In this document: piece after piece, positions 10,674-22,419 of the stretch
How positions within the stretch are numbered: position 1 is the stretch's first letter
Layout: each line of letters opens with the position of its first letter
Assembly (NCBI RefSeq): GCF_000213175.1
Contig: NW_009799101.1
Span: forward strand, 3,807,645 to 3,871,644
Length of the DNA: 64,000 nt
DNA from: Neurospora tetrasperma FGSC 2508
Lineage: Eukaryota > Ascomycota > Sordariomycetes > Sordariales > Sordariaceae
Reading direction: 5' to 3'
Made by a program: the position numbers and the translations under genes
The notes under the pieces: generated by a model
The model's database searches: none
The model's input: only the letters and a program-made list of their open reading frames with translations
Told to the model about the DNA's origin: nothing

Positions 10674-13590
10674 ATGCCGTTCTATCGGTCTTCTAAGCAC
10701 AACCGATCTCAACACAACCTGTTGGGGTCATCGATTGCTGAAGACCCTTCGCAGGCAACATCCTCCGTTCAATCAGGCGCGAGCCTGGGCCCGGGCGCTG
10801 CAAACCCCCCTTCAGCCTTGCCAAACTCGGCCTTCAGCTCTGGCTCCAACGAATCTTTTCAGATCGATAACGGCGCCGGAAGACTGAACCTCGTACAGGC
10901 CTCACAGTCGCAGCCGTCGCGCTTGGTGAATATTTACAACAATTCTGCCAGCGGCCCCTCTCATCCCTCTGATCCTGTTCCACAATTGCAACATTCTAAC
11001 ACGGTAACTGGTGTCGTTGAGTCTCGCCAGAGAGACCACGACTTCGCAGATCAAGTGGCCCGGTCGCACTCCCATCACTTCCCCCAAATTTCACCAACCC
11101 AGGCCCAACAGCAGCAGCAGCAGCAGCAACAACAACAACAGCAACCCTCTCCGGCCACGCCTCAACAGCACCACCATCTTCAAATTCAACAGCAGGCGCA
11201 GTCAAGTCTTGGATCAAACTCGGTTGATAATCTACCAGACACAGCTTCCATCCATAATTCCCCATTCTCCGGCCAGGGACAAGGCCAAGCGTTTGTTGCA
11301 AACCAGCAGCCGCCCCCACCCCCGCCCAAGACAAAGCAGTCCACGCGCAGACTGATCAAAAACATATTGAGTGGCTCGTCCTCGCATCGTAACCAAGATT
11401 CTCAATCTGGACAAAGTTCGTGGAGCGATCCTTCAGGTATTGTTCGCAGATCGTCAAAGCGTATAAGCCAGCCGCCTCCTCCTCCCGCCATCCGCACAGG
11501 TGTATCTCAGGTTTCGCTTGGCCATCCTCCCGACTGGCAAGCCCAATATCCTTCATCGCAGCCTTCGCCTCTCCAAACGGCAGAGTATCGAGACTCGTAT
11601 CTTGTTGCGGGACAAGAAAGAGACCTGCATCTCCAGAACCCGCAAGACCAATACAACCCCACTATTCGACCGGTCCCTCCTGAGAAAGACGTCTCGCCTT
11701 ATTCAGTTGGGGAAAGCGGGTACCATCAACAGCAAGCCCATTCGCAACTGCAGGTTAAGATCCCTCCAGATCTCCAGCAACAACAATTCAATCAGGCTGG
11801 GTTTGAGGCCGCACTGCAACAACAGCACCAGCAACAGCACCAGCAGGTGACCACCCAGGACCCATACCAGACCTCGTCGCAAGTGCAATACCAGGCGAGC
11901 ACACATTCTGCAATCTCGGGCCATCTTGGCAATCCTCAGCATCAGAATCCTGAGACGGTATCGCAGCTTTCGCGCGAATCGCCAACCATCGATTCGGACC
12001 AGCGCTTAGCGACAAACGTTCAATCGTCTCTACAGGCTTCCGACGAGAGCAGTTACACGCCCCAATCCCAGGATATTCCCCTGCGTCAGAATCCACTCCC
12101 CGCGCAGGCTGCAGCCCAATCCCAAGGCAAGACCCCGCAACAGCAAGTCATGGCCCCACAACCCGGCGGACGCCGGTCCCAGGATACCACCGATAAGGCG
12201 ACCGGGATTCGCGAGGTACAACCACCCCCTGGCCCCCCGCCAAGCTATCGCCAAAGTCAACAGCCCAGCATGAACAACTTGTCTCAATCCTCCAACGCAG
12301 GCGGTCAAAGCTCTAGCAGCCATCGCCAGGGAGACAGACAAGGCTTCGATGGATCGGGAGAAGTCCAAGGGCGTAACAGCCCCCAGCCGGCGTCCGAACG
12401 TGCTGCGGAGGACCAAGAAAAGACATTGAAAGAGCTGCGTGTGTAGAACCCCCGGTCCCCGTTCTGCCTCGTGAATTGCAAACTAACCAGGCGATTTCTA
12501 TGACGCAGTGACGAAGTACAAGAACGTCAAGAGACTGTACTTTGACGGCAAGAAAGAAATCGAACAGCTGGGCAACCAAGTTGAGCAGCTCCAAAATGCA
12601 ATCGCCAACCAGCGCATATCGCAAAGCCGAACATCGTTGGACGACAGCGAGTACACGACGCGGTTTAATCGCTTGCAGGGTGCCATCACAAACCTTGCCT
12701 TCAATATCAGGAAGGAATGGAAAACATTACCAAAGTGGTTGGACCCATACGTGACCGCCAATGCGCTGAAGACGGGCAAACAAGAAATGACCGCCGTCGG
12801 TCGCGCAGTCATAACTCGTTGGGTGGTAGATGAGATCTTCAATCGCTGCTTTCACCCCGGCCTGGAAGCTGAGCTAAGCAAACAGCTTAGGACGATTGAG
12901 CAGAACATCAGACACTTTAGTTACACGTTGAACAGCCAGGAAGAATACGATGCGCTGACCAGCAAGGTTGTCAGCTGGAGAATGACCACACTGGAAGGAC
13001 TTCAGGACGTTCTCAGGAGCGCCGAGGCTGACGATCATAAGACTAATTTCACCCGGCGCGCCACTAGCAATCTGACCGCTCACCTTTTCCAGCACCTTAC
13101 GGAACCTGCGCCCGTTGGAGTCGACGGAAGTGTAGGCATGATTGTGGAGTTGGCGGTAGGGATTGCCAGCAACCTGCCCCTTGAGAGCCGCGATGTTGCC
13201 ATCATCTATCCGTTGCCAGAGCAGCCAATTCAGACCAACCTCATGGAAGTCGAAAAGACGCCATTACCACCCCTGGAGTCGCGCCCGTCCGATGCCAGCG
13301 AGGAAGGGACCGCAGGTGACGGAGCCAAGGAGTCCTCCAAGGAGCGCCGCGGCGACAAGGCCAGATCCGGTATGTTAAACACCATTCATCACACCATAGG
13401 CGGGAGCAGCGCCAGCGGTCCACCCGGTAGCCGGAAGGGAAGTATTGCTGACAATTCGACGCTGCCGACAGCACAATCTGGGGCGGCTTCACAATCCAAG
13501 GATGCTGGAAGGGTTCGCTTTGCCGGGTCTTTTGGTGTGGAAGTTAGGGGTCGCCATGTTCTGATTAAAGCGCCAGTCTGGACTATTTGA
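10674..13590 (+). CDS. Large Gln/Ser/Pro-rich conserved fungal protein of unknown function
   Basis: Exons 10674-12438 and 12509-13590 give 948 residues; the intron uses a GTGTGT donor and a GACGCAG acceptor and joins KEL to LTKYKNVKRLYFD in frame. The first 590 residues are disordered: Gln runs (largest near residues 145-160, codons CAG/CAA), Pro runs such as QPPPPPP, and a basic patch TKQSTRRLIKNILSGSSSHRN. The C-terminal half is different: a Lys/Glu heptad-like stretch (FDGKKEIEQLGNQVEQLQNAI), then a compact globular-looking region with NIRKEWKTLPKWLDPYV, GKQEMTAVGRAVITRWVVDEIFNRCFHPGL and IEQNIRHF, then a disordered tail. I do not recognise a named family. The conserved-looking part is the helical half; the Q-rich part could be a scaffold or a regulatory region. 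The final FAGSFGVEV segment could conceal a last intron, so the very C-terminus is uncertain. Confidence 0.75.
11106..11144 (+). repeat. CAG/CAA trinucleotide run coding poly-Gln
   Basis: A run of CAG then CAA codons in frame within the Gln-rich gene, giving about 13 glutamines in a row. The mixed CAG/CAA codons make it less slippage-prone than a pure repeat. A second, weaker Gln/His-rich stretch lies near 11800-11850. Confidence 0.85.
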
Positions 13591-14352
13591 GGCCTTGACG
13601 TGTCGATGATTTCCGCGCTTTTCTCATTCCTTTAAATCTTCTATCTACTCGTAATTGGCCATAAGTAGGGACGCATATACGGCACTATGTGTGCACGGAG
13701 AGAGACAAGTTGTTGAGAACCCGTTCTCCTGAATGTTTCTCAAGCTGTGAAAGTGGAACAGGGATGACTTGAGCAGACGGATGAGTGAACTCGGTTTGAA
13801 AGGGCAGTCATAGCCCCGTTGCGGGCAATGGCATGCAGATGCAAATGAAAATCGGGAATGGATTTATGTGACCTGCTTATGATGCTAGACTTCACATTTT
13901 GGGGATTTATCTAATATAACATGGGGTTGCTGGGGGGGTTCGCATTTCTTCAAGGGCAATGAACCACGGCATAGTCAATTCTCTTCTAATTCTCTTCTAA
14001 GCTCTCTGGGATGGGACATCCCGATCTACAGTACCTGTTATACTTGTGTGTGTCTGAGGGATTCATGTCGAAGTACATAGTACCTAACACTTTATCGATG
14101 CATAACTTATACAGCCTTCACCGCCTTCCGTTTAAGGTGGGGTTACCCCTCCATCCCCCAAATCGCAACTTTCCGCGCTTTCTGCCGCATCGCGAGGAGC
14201 AGTGCTGGAAGAAAGATTTGGCTTCGGAACGAGCAACTTAAATTTCACAAGAAGAGGAATACCACGAGTGGAACGAGTCCAAGCTCTTGTCGCGCGAAAC
14301 CTTAGATATCTTCAATTGGCTCCTTCGATTACGAAATTCGAAGCCACCAACA
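13591..14352. other. Intergenic, no gene seen
   Basis: About 760 bp between two plus-strand genes: 3' UTR of the Gln-rich gene, then the promoter of the methyltransferase gene. No domain-bearing open frame, no repeats beyond a duplicated TTCTCTTCTAA near 13980-14000. Confidence 0.55.
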
Positions 14353-15505
14353 ATGTCCGCCGATAACACGACGCCCGTCACCACGACGGCGGGTGGTGAG
14401 AAGCCCGCTCACCTGGAACCCTCCAAGTTGGGCACGAAGGAGTAGTGAGTTCCTCCCCTTCCCTTTACCAACCAATCCTTTCAGTACCAGCACCAAACCT
14501 CCGTCCAACCTCCGATTCCCTGTCCTAACTAACCTCTCCCTTCCTCCCCTCTCCAGCTGGGACGCCCTCTACACACGCGAAATCTCCAACCACGCCTCCA
14601 ACCCCTCCGACGAAGGAACGGTCTGGTTCGACGACTCGGACGCCGAGAACAAGATTGTGCAGTTCCTCGACGAGCAAGAACACGAGCTCTTTTCCGGTAT
14701 CTTTTCGCGAGACGATGCGGCGATTATGGACTTGGGGTGTGGTAATGGCAGCCTGCTGTTCGCGCTGCACGATGACGGTTGGGAGGGAAGGCTGTGCGGT
14801 GTGGATTACTCGGAGCAGAGCGTGGAGTTGGCAAGGAGGGTGCTGAGGACGAGGGTTTTGGGAGAGGATGTGCCTGAGGTTGAGGAGGGAGAAGGGGAAA
14901 AACAGTCACCAGCAAAAGAGGAGGGCACACAACAAGAACAAGATGAAGAAGATGAAGAAGAAGAAGAAGAAGAAGAAGAAGAAGAAGAAGAAGAAGAAGA
15001 AGAAGAAGAAGAAGAAGAAGAAGAAGAAGAAGAAGAAGAAGAAGAAGAAGAAGAAGAAGAAGCGGACGTGGGAATCGAGTTCAAAGTCTGGGACGTCCTC
15101 AACGGCGACTTTTCCACTGTCCAAGCCCGCCCCCCATCTTCCCAACAACCCCTAGAAGGAGACAAAAACGCCGGCTGGGACCTAGTCCTAGACAAAGGCA
15201 CCTTCGACGCCGTCTCGCTCTCCGACTCGCGAGACTCTCGAGGCCGGCGAATCTGCGAGAACTACGGCGCGCGCGTACTTCAGCTGTTGCGCCCCGGTGG
15301 GTTTTTCCTAGTGACCAGCTGCAACTGGACCGAGGAGGAGCTGAAGGGGTGGTTCGAGACGGACTTTGCCGAGGTTTATGACGGTACGGAGAAGAAAAAG
15401 TTGGGCCTGAGGCAGGTAGGTAGGATTGAGTACCCTAGTTTTAGTTTTGGGGGTGTCAAGGGGCAGACGATCAGCACGCTTTGTTTTCAGAAAAGGGATA
15501 TTTAA
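14353..15505 (+). CDS. efm4: EFM4-type protein-lysine N-methyltransferase (elongation factor methylation)
   Basis: Seven-beta-strand SAM-dependent methyltransferase related to yeast Efm4/See1 and human METTL10, which methylate translation elongation factor eEF1A. Exons 14353-14444 and 14557-15505 encode 346 residues; the junction restores GTKEYWDALYTREISN, a signature of the family. Motif I is DLGCGNGSLLFAL, post-I is CGVDYSEQSVELA, and the catalytic region reads WDLVLDKGTFDAVSLS, followed by YGARVLQLLRPGGFFLVTSCNWTEEEL. Between the post-I strand and the next strand (EFKVWDVLNGDF) sits an acidic insert with 36 consecutive Glu codons, all GAA. The family normally has a short loop there, so the insert should be a surface extension, but its effect on activity is unknown. 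A nested plus-frame start at 14393 is not used because the intron removes it. Confidence 0.9.
14954..15061 (+). repeat. Perfect (GAA)36 microsatellite inside coding sequence
   Basis: 108 bp of uninterrupted GAA, in frame as 36 glutamates in the EFM4-type gene; imperfect GAT/GAA codons flank it on the left. A pure purine/pyrimidine mirror tract of this kind can form triplex (H-DNA) and is prone to length change. Confidence 0.97.
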
Positions 15506-16212
15506 GGGGTTGAGAGGTGTGGTGGCCAAGTTGCGGAGAAAACGGGCGAGGATAATATGTAATGGGTTCAAGAGGCGATTTGTGAAATGCTCAAAAACCA
15601 TGTGCGGGAAGGATGTCTGGTTGATGGAGTACCACGTCTTGATGCACATATTTGGAAAGACTACAAATGACTTCGCATCGGGGTTTCTACGACGTCCACG
15701 AATTACGGATTGTTACGTGATGTCCGTCTGTGTGCTCACTTTATCTGTGATCGCTGATTATTATTATCTCTTGTACCAATATTTCTCATATTGGCATGCC
15801 TGCTCCTACAGGCATCTCGGGTCGTAGTTGCTGGAGCCCATATATTCCCTTCCACTCTATCCTCTGATGGGCACATAGCCAGCCAACCATGCCCAATTAT
15901 TTAAGTATATACTCACGAACAGAAGGCAATAGAACCTCCGCCATCGTGTAGCGTACAATAATTTTACCACAGAAAAAGTGAAGATGTCAACAAGAAAAGT
16001 GCAAAACCATGTTCCTGAATCTGTAATGTATGAACAACGGTGATGGTACAATGCCCGAGTGACTACGACAAGTCTAAGGAAGAAAAACTGGCCATTTGTT
16101 TATCATAGTCCTAACGCTGCTCTGTCGGCTCATTCATTGGTGGTAACAAAAACTTTCTTCATTAGGTGGGACTCTCTGCTTTCCTATGTTCTTCCGTCTC
16201 AAAATCCGTTGT
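15506..16212. other. Convergent 3' region, no gene seen
   Basis: 700 bp between the stop codons of the methyltransferase (plus) and the PP2A subunit (minus). It should hold both 3' UTRs and polyadenylation signals. No further gene found. Confidence 0.55.
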
Positions 16213-18571
16213 CTATGGAGATGTGTTCATGGGCTCCCCACCGCTAGGAACAGGATTTCCTGCCTCAGTGGCAGCTCCCATAAGAGGACCAGTTGCTTGA
16301 GCCGCAGCAGTCGTCGCAAAGTACCGCACATCCACATCATCATCCTTTTGCAACTTCTCCAAGCACGACATGATGCGCTGCTGGATGAGCTCCTGACCCT
16401 TGGGCGACGGGGTGGCAGGCTTGCCCTCCTTTTCTAGCGTATAGATGGTGCCCTCGTCGGGCAGACGACGCAGAACACCGATAATGATGCCATATGTCTT
16501 TGCGACGTTAAAGCGAATATTGGGGATCGAATCGGCTGTGAGCTTTTCCAGCATCGGAAGGATGGACTTAGCAATCACATCCAGACTGACAACGGTAGCC
16601 AGGGTCTGTAAACATTAGTCAGACAGAAACTTCACTGTGTTTCGTACGCCATTGAGTCTCTTACCGTGATAGCAAAGCAAGTGGTCATCCGGTAAAGGTA
16701 GTTGGGGTGGGCACCCATAGCCATAACCTTGGGAATAATAGCCTCGCTTGCCCATTCAACACCAAACACCTCGGTCAGCTTCCTTAGGTTTTGAGTAGCG
16801 GCCTCACGAATGGAGAAAACAGTATCTCCGAGCCAGCCCATGCAAAGCTGGCTGAGCTTCTCGTCGAAAAACTTGACGCCCAGCTGGCTGGCAAGAAGCG
16901 GGATGTAGTCGATAATAGCCAAGCGTACACGCCACTGCTTATCTTCGGCTAGCTGTACAATGGCCGGAAGGAGAGACTGAGAAAGGAGGTCGATGCCGAT
17001 AACTTGGTTCACAAGCTCCAGTTTGCTGATGATGTGAAGGCGAACCTCTGGGAACTCGTCCTTGAGCATCTGAAGGAACATGGGCAGAAGATGATCAATA
17101 GTCCTTGTACAATAATTAGCATACGCGTCAAATGACCGTATCTGACTGCGGGAACGTACTCTTGCTTGCCCAAGATAGGAGCGAGGCCGCTGATTTGTGT
17201 GCCAAGGGCAGCTCTGACATGCTGGGAGCTATCCGAGACGAGATCCTCAACACTTCCCATGATGTCATTCAGGAGAACGTTGCGGTCAACCAAAGCACAG
17301 AAGCCAGGGATCTGGCCGGCGATGGCAGTCCGCACCTCAGCCTCGTTATCTTTCAGGAGTTTTACGAATGCAGGAACAAGATCTCTGGACACAACCTCAT
17401 CATCAACCGCCTTCGCAATCTGTATGTGCTGTTAGTCATCCAAGAAGCGATATGAGGGGAGGCCAAGCGCTTAGCGCGACCACGAACCTTCTCAAATCTG
17501 TCGGCGATCATATAGCGGACCCTCCAACTCTTGTCCTCTATCAAGCTGCGTAGCGATGTGAGGAGCACGGTGTGGCTGGCCTGTTGCTCTTTGGGCACAA
17601 CCTCCGCAATGGAGATCAAAATCTCAACTGTAAGGAGTCTGACGCTATCCTGGTCGTCCTGGGCGAGGTGTTGGAACATGGGTATCATTTCCTCGATAAC
17701 GATGGCAGCCGGCATCTCCTTCACGAACTTGGCCATGTTGGTGGCGGCCTGACGGCGCACCATGGGGGTCTCATCGTGGACGAGCTGTCCAAACTGCTGG
17801 CGCAATTGTTCTTGAATAGGCGGCGAAACTTTCGAGTAGGGGGTTGTATACAGGCCGCATGCGGAAACCTTGGACGTAAACCAGTCGGCCTTGGAGAGGC
17901 GAATCGTAAGAGGGATAAAGTATTCTTCAACTTGCTGCGAAGAGAGTTGAGTGCAGATCTTGTTCAATGATTCGACAGCCTAAAACGTTTGTCAGTACAC
18001 ATGCGGATCGCATGACAAGAAGCCAGGAAATGGTCACGTATCCGTACCTTGTCTCGCACCACGGGCTCCTCGATAGCAGCGAGGTTCTCAAGGGGGGAAA
18101 GAAGGACATGTCCCCATGCGGGGCCCCCCACGTACTCGACAAAGTTACCAAGCTCTTCACTCAGGGCAACGAGGACCTCATCTTCATCTTCAACCGATTC
18201 TACATTCAGAAGTGTCAGCAGCCGTATCCAAGAGTCCCAGCGGCTGTGTAGCCGGAGGCCGGCGCAGGTGGCTTTGCTAGGCTGAAGCTGGGTCGAAGGG
18301 TTGGCTAACCATCGAGAAAGGGAATCAGCTCCTCGCGAGTGCGCTCGGGACCCAAAGCAAGGGCGATAGTCGAGAGACGGTGGATGGCGTTTAATCGGAG
18401 GACGACCTCGTCGTGCTGCCCAAAGTCAATCAGGATTTACAGCCCATCAACTAGACAAGAAGGGATAGTCAGGGGTTCTGGCCGTCCGGGTCACCGCCAT
18501 CATACCTTCAATTCGTCGATTAGCACGGCGATGGGGAAGAGCTCGTCGTTCGCGTTCGTCGCGTCGGCCAT
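16213..18571 (-). CDS. tpd3: Protein phosphatase 2A scaffold subunit A (PR65 / Tpd3)
   Basis: HEAT-repeat scaffold that holds the PP2A catalytic and regulatory B subunits. Seven exons, minus strand: 18506-18571, 18310-18415, 18048-18199, 17488-17979, 17160-17419, 16665-17103 and 16213-16605. They sum to 1908 nt, 635 residues, close to the roughly 590-640 usual for fungi. All introns are 56-90 or so bp with GT-AG ends. The protein begins [22 protein letters not shown] and consists of about 15 HEAT repeats with the recurring DxxxxVR and LxxDxxWRVR signatures ([36 protein letters not shown]). [22 protein letters not shown] and [14 protein letters not shown] are family-diagnostic. The C-terminal 50 or so residues after the last HEAT repeat ([17 protein letters not shown]) are a fungal-type tail. 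Nothing is broken. Confidence 0.96.
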
Positions 18572-19881
18572 TGTGGGCGATTTGTGAAGTGGACGCGGAA
18601 GATCGCGGGGAAGTATACAGTCGGCGAGCGAGGCGGATTTGGACAAACTGGTTGACTTGGTACGGATGTTCGCTTGCGGGCGTGATGCAATAGACGGGGG
18701 GGTGTGGACTGGACTGGTAGCCGGTCGGGCGACGCTGTGCGGCGGCGGTACCAATGACTGTGATTGTAGTAGAGAGAGGAAAGTGGATGCGTGCGTGTGC
18801 GCAACTTGGTAACTGTGTTGCTTGGGCGGGCAGCTAGGTAGGTTTCTTGTGTTTAGGTTGGTTTTGGTTGCTTGGTTGAAAAAGAAAAAGCAAGAGTGAC
18901 GCTTCGTCGGGTCGAAATCGGAATTGGATGCGATCTCTCAGCAGTAAGGTAGGTAGTTTCGCACACGGCGCCACGACACGGCGGGCAGCAAGCAGGCAAA
19001 GAATGATACTGGACGGTTTTGCTTGATAATAGGTAAGGGTTGCTTGATGGAGGGTTGACGGTGGTTCCTGTTCGGGGGGAGGACTCACCTACACTAGGTA
19101 CACCTAGAGGTGGAGATCGGAGCGAGCTTGGTGGTCCCCGCAGGGCCGCAATAAGGAGGAGCAGCAACGCAGCAGCCAGGGCAGCAGGGCAGCACTTAAG
19201 GTCACCTAACCAACGGCGGGACACAGCTGGACCCGGTCTTCGACACAAATTGACCTGACGCGCAAAGCTGGGTCCAGTTCATGACGGGGGCCGGGCGGAC
19301 AAGGGTGAGAAGGAGCACAGGCCACTCGCCATTTCAGCTTGGGACGTAGCCGCCCGTTCCCGTCGTAGGGGTGGTCCCTCAAGGCGCACCGGGCACCACT
19401 TACTTGCCTGCTGCACCACGAGAGTTAGGTAGGTACCTCTATCGATGAACAACTTCTTTCGCTTCCAATTCGCGACGTAAGCCGCTCTTTCTGTTCAAGT
19501 TACCTTTCGTCATGAGGTAGGGTTGGGAGACTGAGATAAATAGGACGTGGTACAGCTCCGGTAGAATGGCAACTGCAATCAAGATGCAAGAAGGGGAGAA
19601 TGTTTAACACCGACTAACTGCCTTGTTACAGCCTAAGGTGAGTTGTTACAACATCACGTATTCCAATTCTGACTCACTACAACATTATCACATGTGAACA
19701 CCGGTTTGGGAATGTATGCTGTTCATATTTTGCTCTCTTATAAAGTCAGGCATTACTGCAACTAAAGCATCGCTAACCTTGCTTCCTCAGGGAACATGCT
19801 GTTCCAACGTGCTCTTCTCATGACGGGAACCAACTGCCCACATATTATTCTACTCCTTCTCCATCAGTCTTCACCACTCAT
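18572..19881. other. Intergenic: PP2A subunit promoter and myotubularin 3' region
   Basis: 1.3 kb containing no gene I can support. It carries several copies of a TAGGTAGGT/ACCTAGG-like word: near 18833-18843, 18947-18955, 19087-19110 and 19425-19440. These match similar words in other intergenic regions of the window. Confidence 0.5.
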
Positions 19882-22419
19882 CTAACTCATACTCTTCATC
19901 TCCTGCTCCACCAGTTCGTTTTGCGAATTCCGCCCGGAATCAGAGCCAGATCCTCCAATCGAACTTCGCCCTGTGCTCCCACCGGTGCCGCCGCCAAACA
20001 TAGCCTTTCCAAGCGACAATCCGGACACCCTCTCCTGAAGAGCTGCAAAAGTGCCCGTGGGATCTCCAGCGGCGACATTTCGGTTTGGTGGCGCCGGACT
20101 TCTAGTCCCGGGCGTCAGAATCTCGTGGGCCGACTCCACGCCTGCAAGCACGGACCCTCCGGCCGCGGTAGCTGCCAAGCCCGGCGGCTGCGGGCTCCGG
20201 GTGGGGCTTACCGATGTCCGCGATGGGGCGCCGGACGATGATGGGTTGCTGTTCACATCAATCGTACCCGCATCGACAGGCCTTGAAAGCTCTGATGACG
20301 ATGAAGCTTGCTGATACGCAGCAACACGCTCTGCTGTTGCGGCCAAGGCATTTAGATCGCCATTCATCTCATCATCCGTCCGGTTGAAGAGTTGGTGCCA
20401 CCACCGCACGTCGTCGCAGCGAGGGAATAGTATGCGCTCACGGCCCCGGACGTGATCATCAACTGTGGCATCGTACTGCTCGTTCGTGAACTCCGAGCGC
20501 CGGCTCAGAAAGTAGGCCCACACGCTTCTTGTACGTTCTTGTAGCCGTGCTTCGTGGCGCTGGCGCTCGTTGTTAAACAAAAAGGTACCGTACTGACAAG
20601 AATACACATGGTAGTATAAGCGGCGCAGAAATCGTTCGTTAAACTCGAAGCGAGTCGGGTGTTGCCTGAGGAGCTGGTAGGTGGCGTCGAGGAACTGGTG
20701 GAAGACAGGCGAGATATCCTTGGGTCTTGTTGCCATATTCTCGGCAACAGCAGGTTCCACGCCGGTCTCGATAGGCGTCCCATCCGCATCAGTAACGGCT
20801 TCCTTCCCGCCGGCCGTTTTCTTGCTCCAAAATCGCTTCGCGCCGGCTATGGCGTTCTCGAAATGGTCTGCCCGACCATCATTTTCCCCTGGCTTCACGG
20901 CGGTCCCTGCAAGTGCATCGCCGTCCACTGTAAACCAGTCCTCATGACTTAGATGCCCTGACCGAAGGTGAAACATGTGTCCAAAAGACAGCCAATCCTT
21001 CTCAACCAACACAATGAAGCCTTCGAGAGTGCGATAATAGGGATCAAGCATCAGCTGAGAAAGGGCACTGAGCTGGCTTGTGCGATCCCATCCATCGGAA
21101 CAGTGAATGAGAACATTGGAGTGCTGGATACCTACTCTTTGTGCAATCAAGGCTGATCCGGACAAGATACCGCTTATGTGCTTCAGCCATTTACTCTTGG
21201 CCAAGAGTTCTTTGTTCGGTGGGAAAGGTGACACATCGGCGTCCTTGATGGCGCTGATAACCTTTTCTAACGACTCTCGCATGACGTGAATGTTGTCTAT
21301 GTTCAGGTATTCTTTCTTGGCGAATTTGTAGTGCTCCATGTTTTCGGTGCCGTATCCTATTGCCTGCATCGCGTAGGAGTTAATCACTGGTCGAGCGTCG
21401 ACGATCAGGTTTTGTTGCTGGGCTCCATATATCAGTCTCTTGCCAGTCTTTCCGTCGTAAAGTATAGTGCCACCAACAGTAAGCTCATCCTCCGCCTTCT
21501 GAATATCCGACATGGAACCATCCGCGTTCTCGCTCTCTATCATTAGGTCAGCCGTACTCGGGGGCGGGCTTTCAACTGGCATGTCGAGAGAGGTGCTGCC
21601 TGCAAACTCCGTCGAAGCTGAAAAGCACGCGCTGACTAGAGATTCATCCTGAATGTTGCGTTTGAACGATATGCCGGGGAGTGGTTGCGAGCACCGTGTA
21701 ATGGTACAGTTGTTGACGGGATGGCGGTAGGTGAGAGTTGGTATTCGCTGCCGCGACCGGTAACTCGCAGCATATTTCAGCGTTGCGTCGGATATTTTGG
21801 ATGGCACAATAAGCAAGGCCGGATAGGTCGGGGAGAAGGAGTAGTCCTTGTTGATCGTAGAGATCCTCCATCCCAGTTCGCGTGACTTTTCGCTTATCCC
21901 TTGCCGGCGGAACTCGGCTCTGACATCGTATAGGTCCCAACCGTTGATTTTGCTTTCGGGTGAGTTTGGCGGAGGTCGGTAGCTGAAGGCCAGCAGCTTA
22001 TCGACGCTTCCTAGCTTGCATGTTCTGGACTTGATGAACTCGAATGCCTCCCGGGCTTCCTTGTCGCCTGCGAAGTTGAAGCTAACATATGTAAAATCTC
22101 TGAACCGAATACGTATCGAGGAAGGAACGCCACTAGAAGGGGGCGTGGGCCGTAAGGTGCACTGTGAAATAATGTGGAAGGCAAACCACACTTGCTTCAC
22201 ACTCTTTTTCAGACTCGGATCTGCGGCAGTCAAAGACTCGGGGGGGAAGCGGAAAACGAGATGGTAGTCACTGAGCGCAAGGTCGCCGAGCTCCGGCTTT
22301 CCGCCTCGCAAGGCATGGATGTTTGCGAAAGTCTGGTATTCGGTTCAGTAAAGAAGACGAGACGTAGTTGGAAAGGTAGATGATGGAGAGCATACGTGCT
22401 TGAGGTGAGGCGCCGCCAT
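19882..22419 (-). CDS. ymr1: Myotubularin-family phosphoinositide 3-phosphatase (Ymr1-like)
   Basis: Removes the 3-phosphate from PI3P and PI(3,5)P2 on endosomes and vacuoles. Exons 22396-22419 and 19882-22332 encode 824 residues; the 62-nt intron joins MAAPHLKH to TFANIHALRGGKPELGDLALSDYHLVFRF, the start of the PH-GRAM domain. The catalytic P-loop is HCSDGWDRTS with nucleophile Cys419 and Arg425, the exact CSDGWDRT form of active myotubularins. Other core blocks are GWDLYD near residue 135, NSYAMQAIGYGTENMEHY, and LVEKDWLSFGHMFHLR after the P-loop. The C-terminal 150 or so residues are Ser/Gly/Pro-rich, disordered and without a FYVE domain. It is about 130 residues longer than yeast Ymr1, mostly in this tail. 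The first exon was chosen because it restores the GRAM start; without it the frame would begin inside the domain. Confidence 0.94.

Noticed and set aside
14806-15201. Poly-Ser or poly-Lys proteins read from the GAA tract in other frames
   Set aside because: Both are frame shadows of the microsatellite in the methyltransferase gene.
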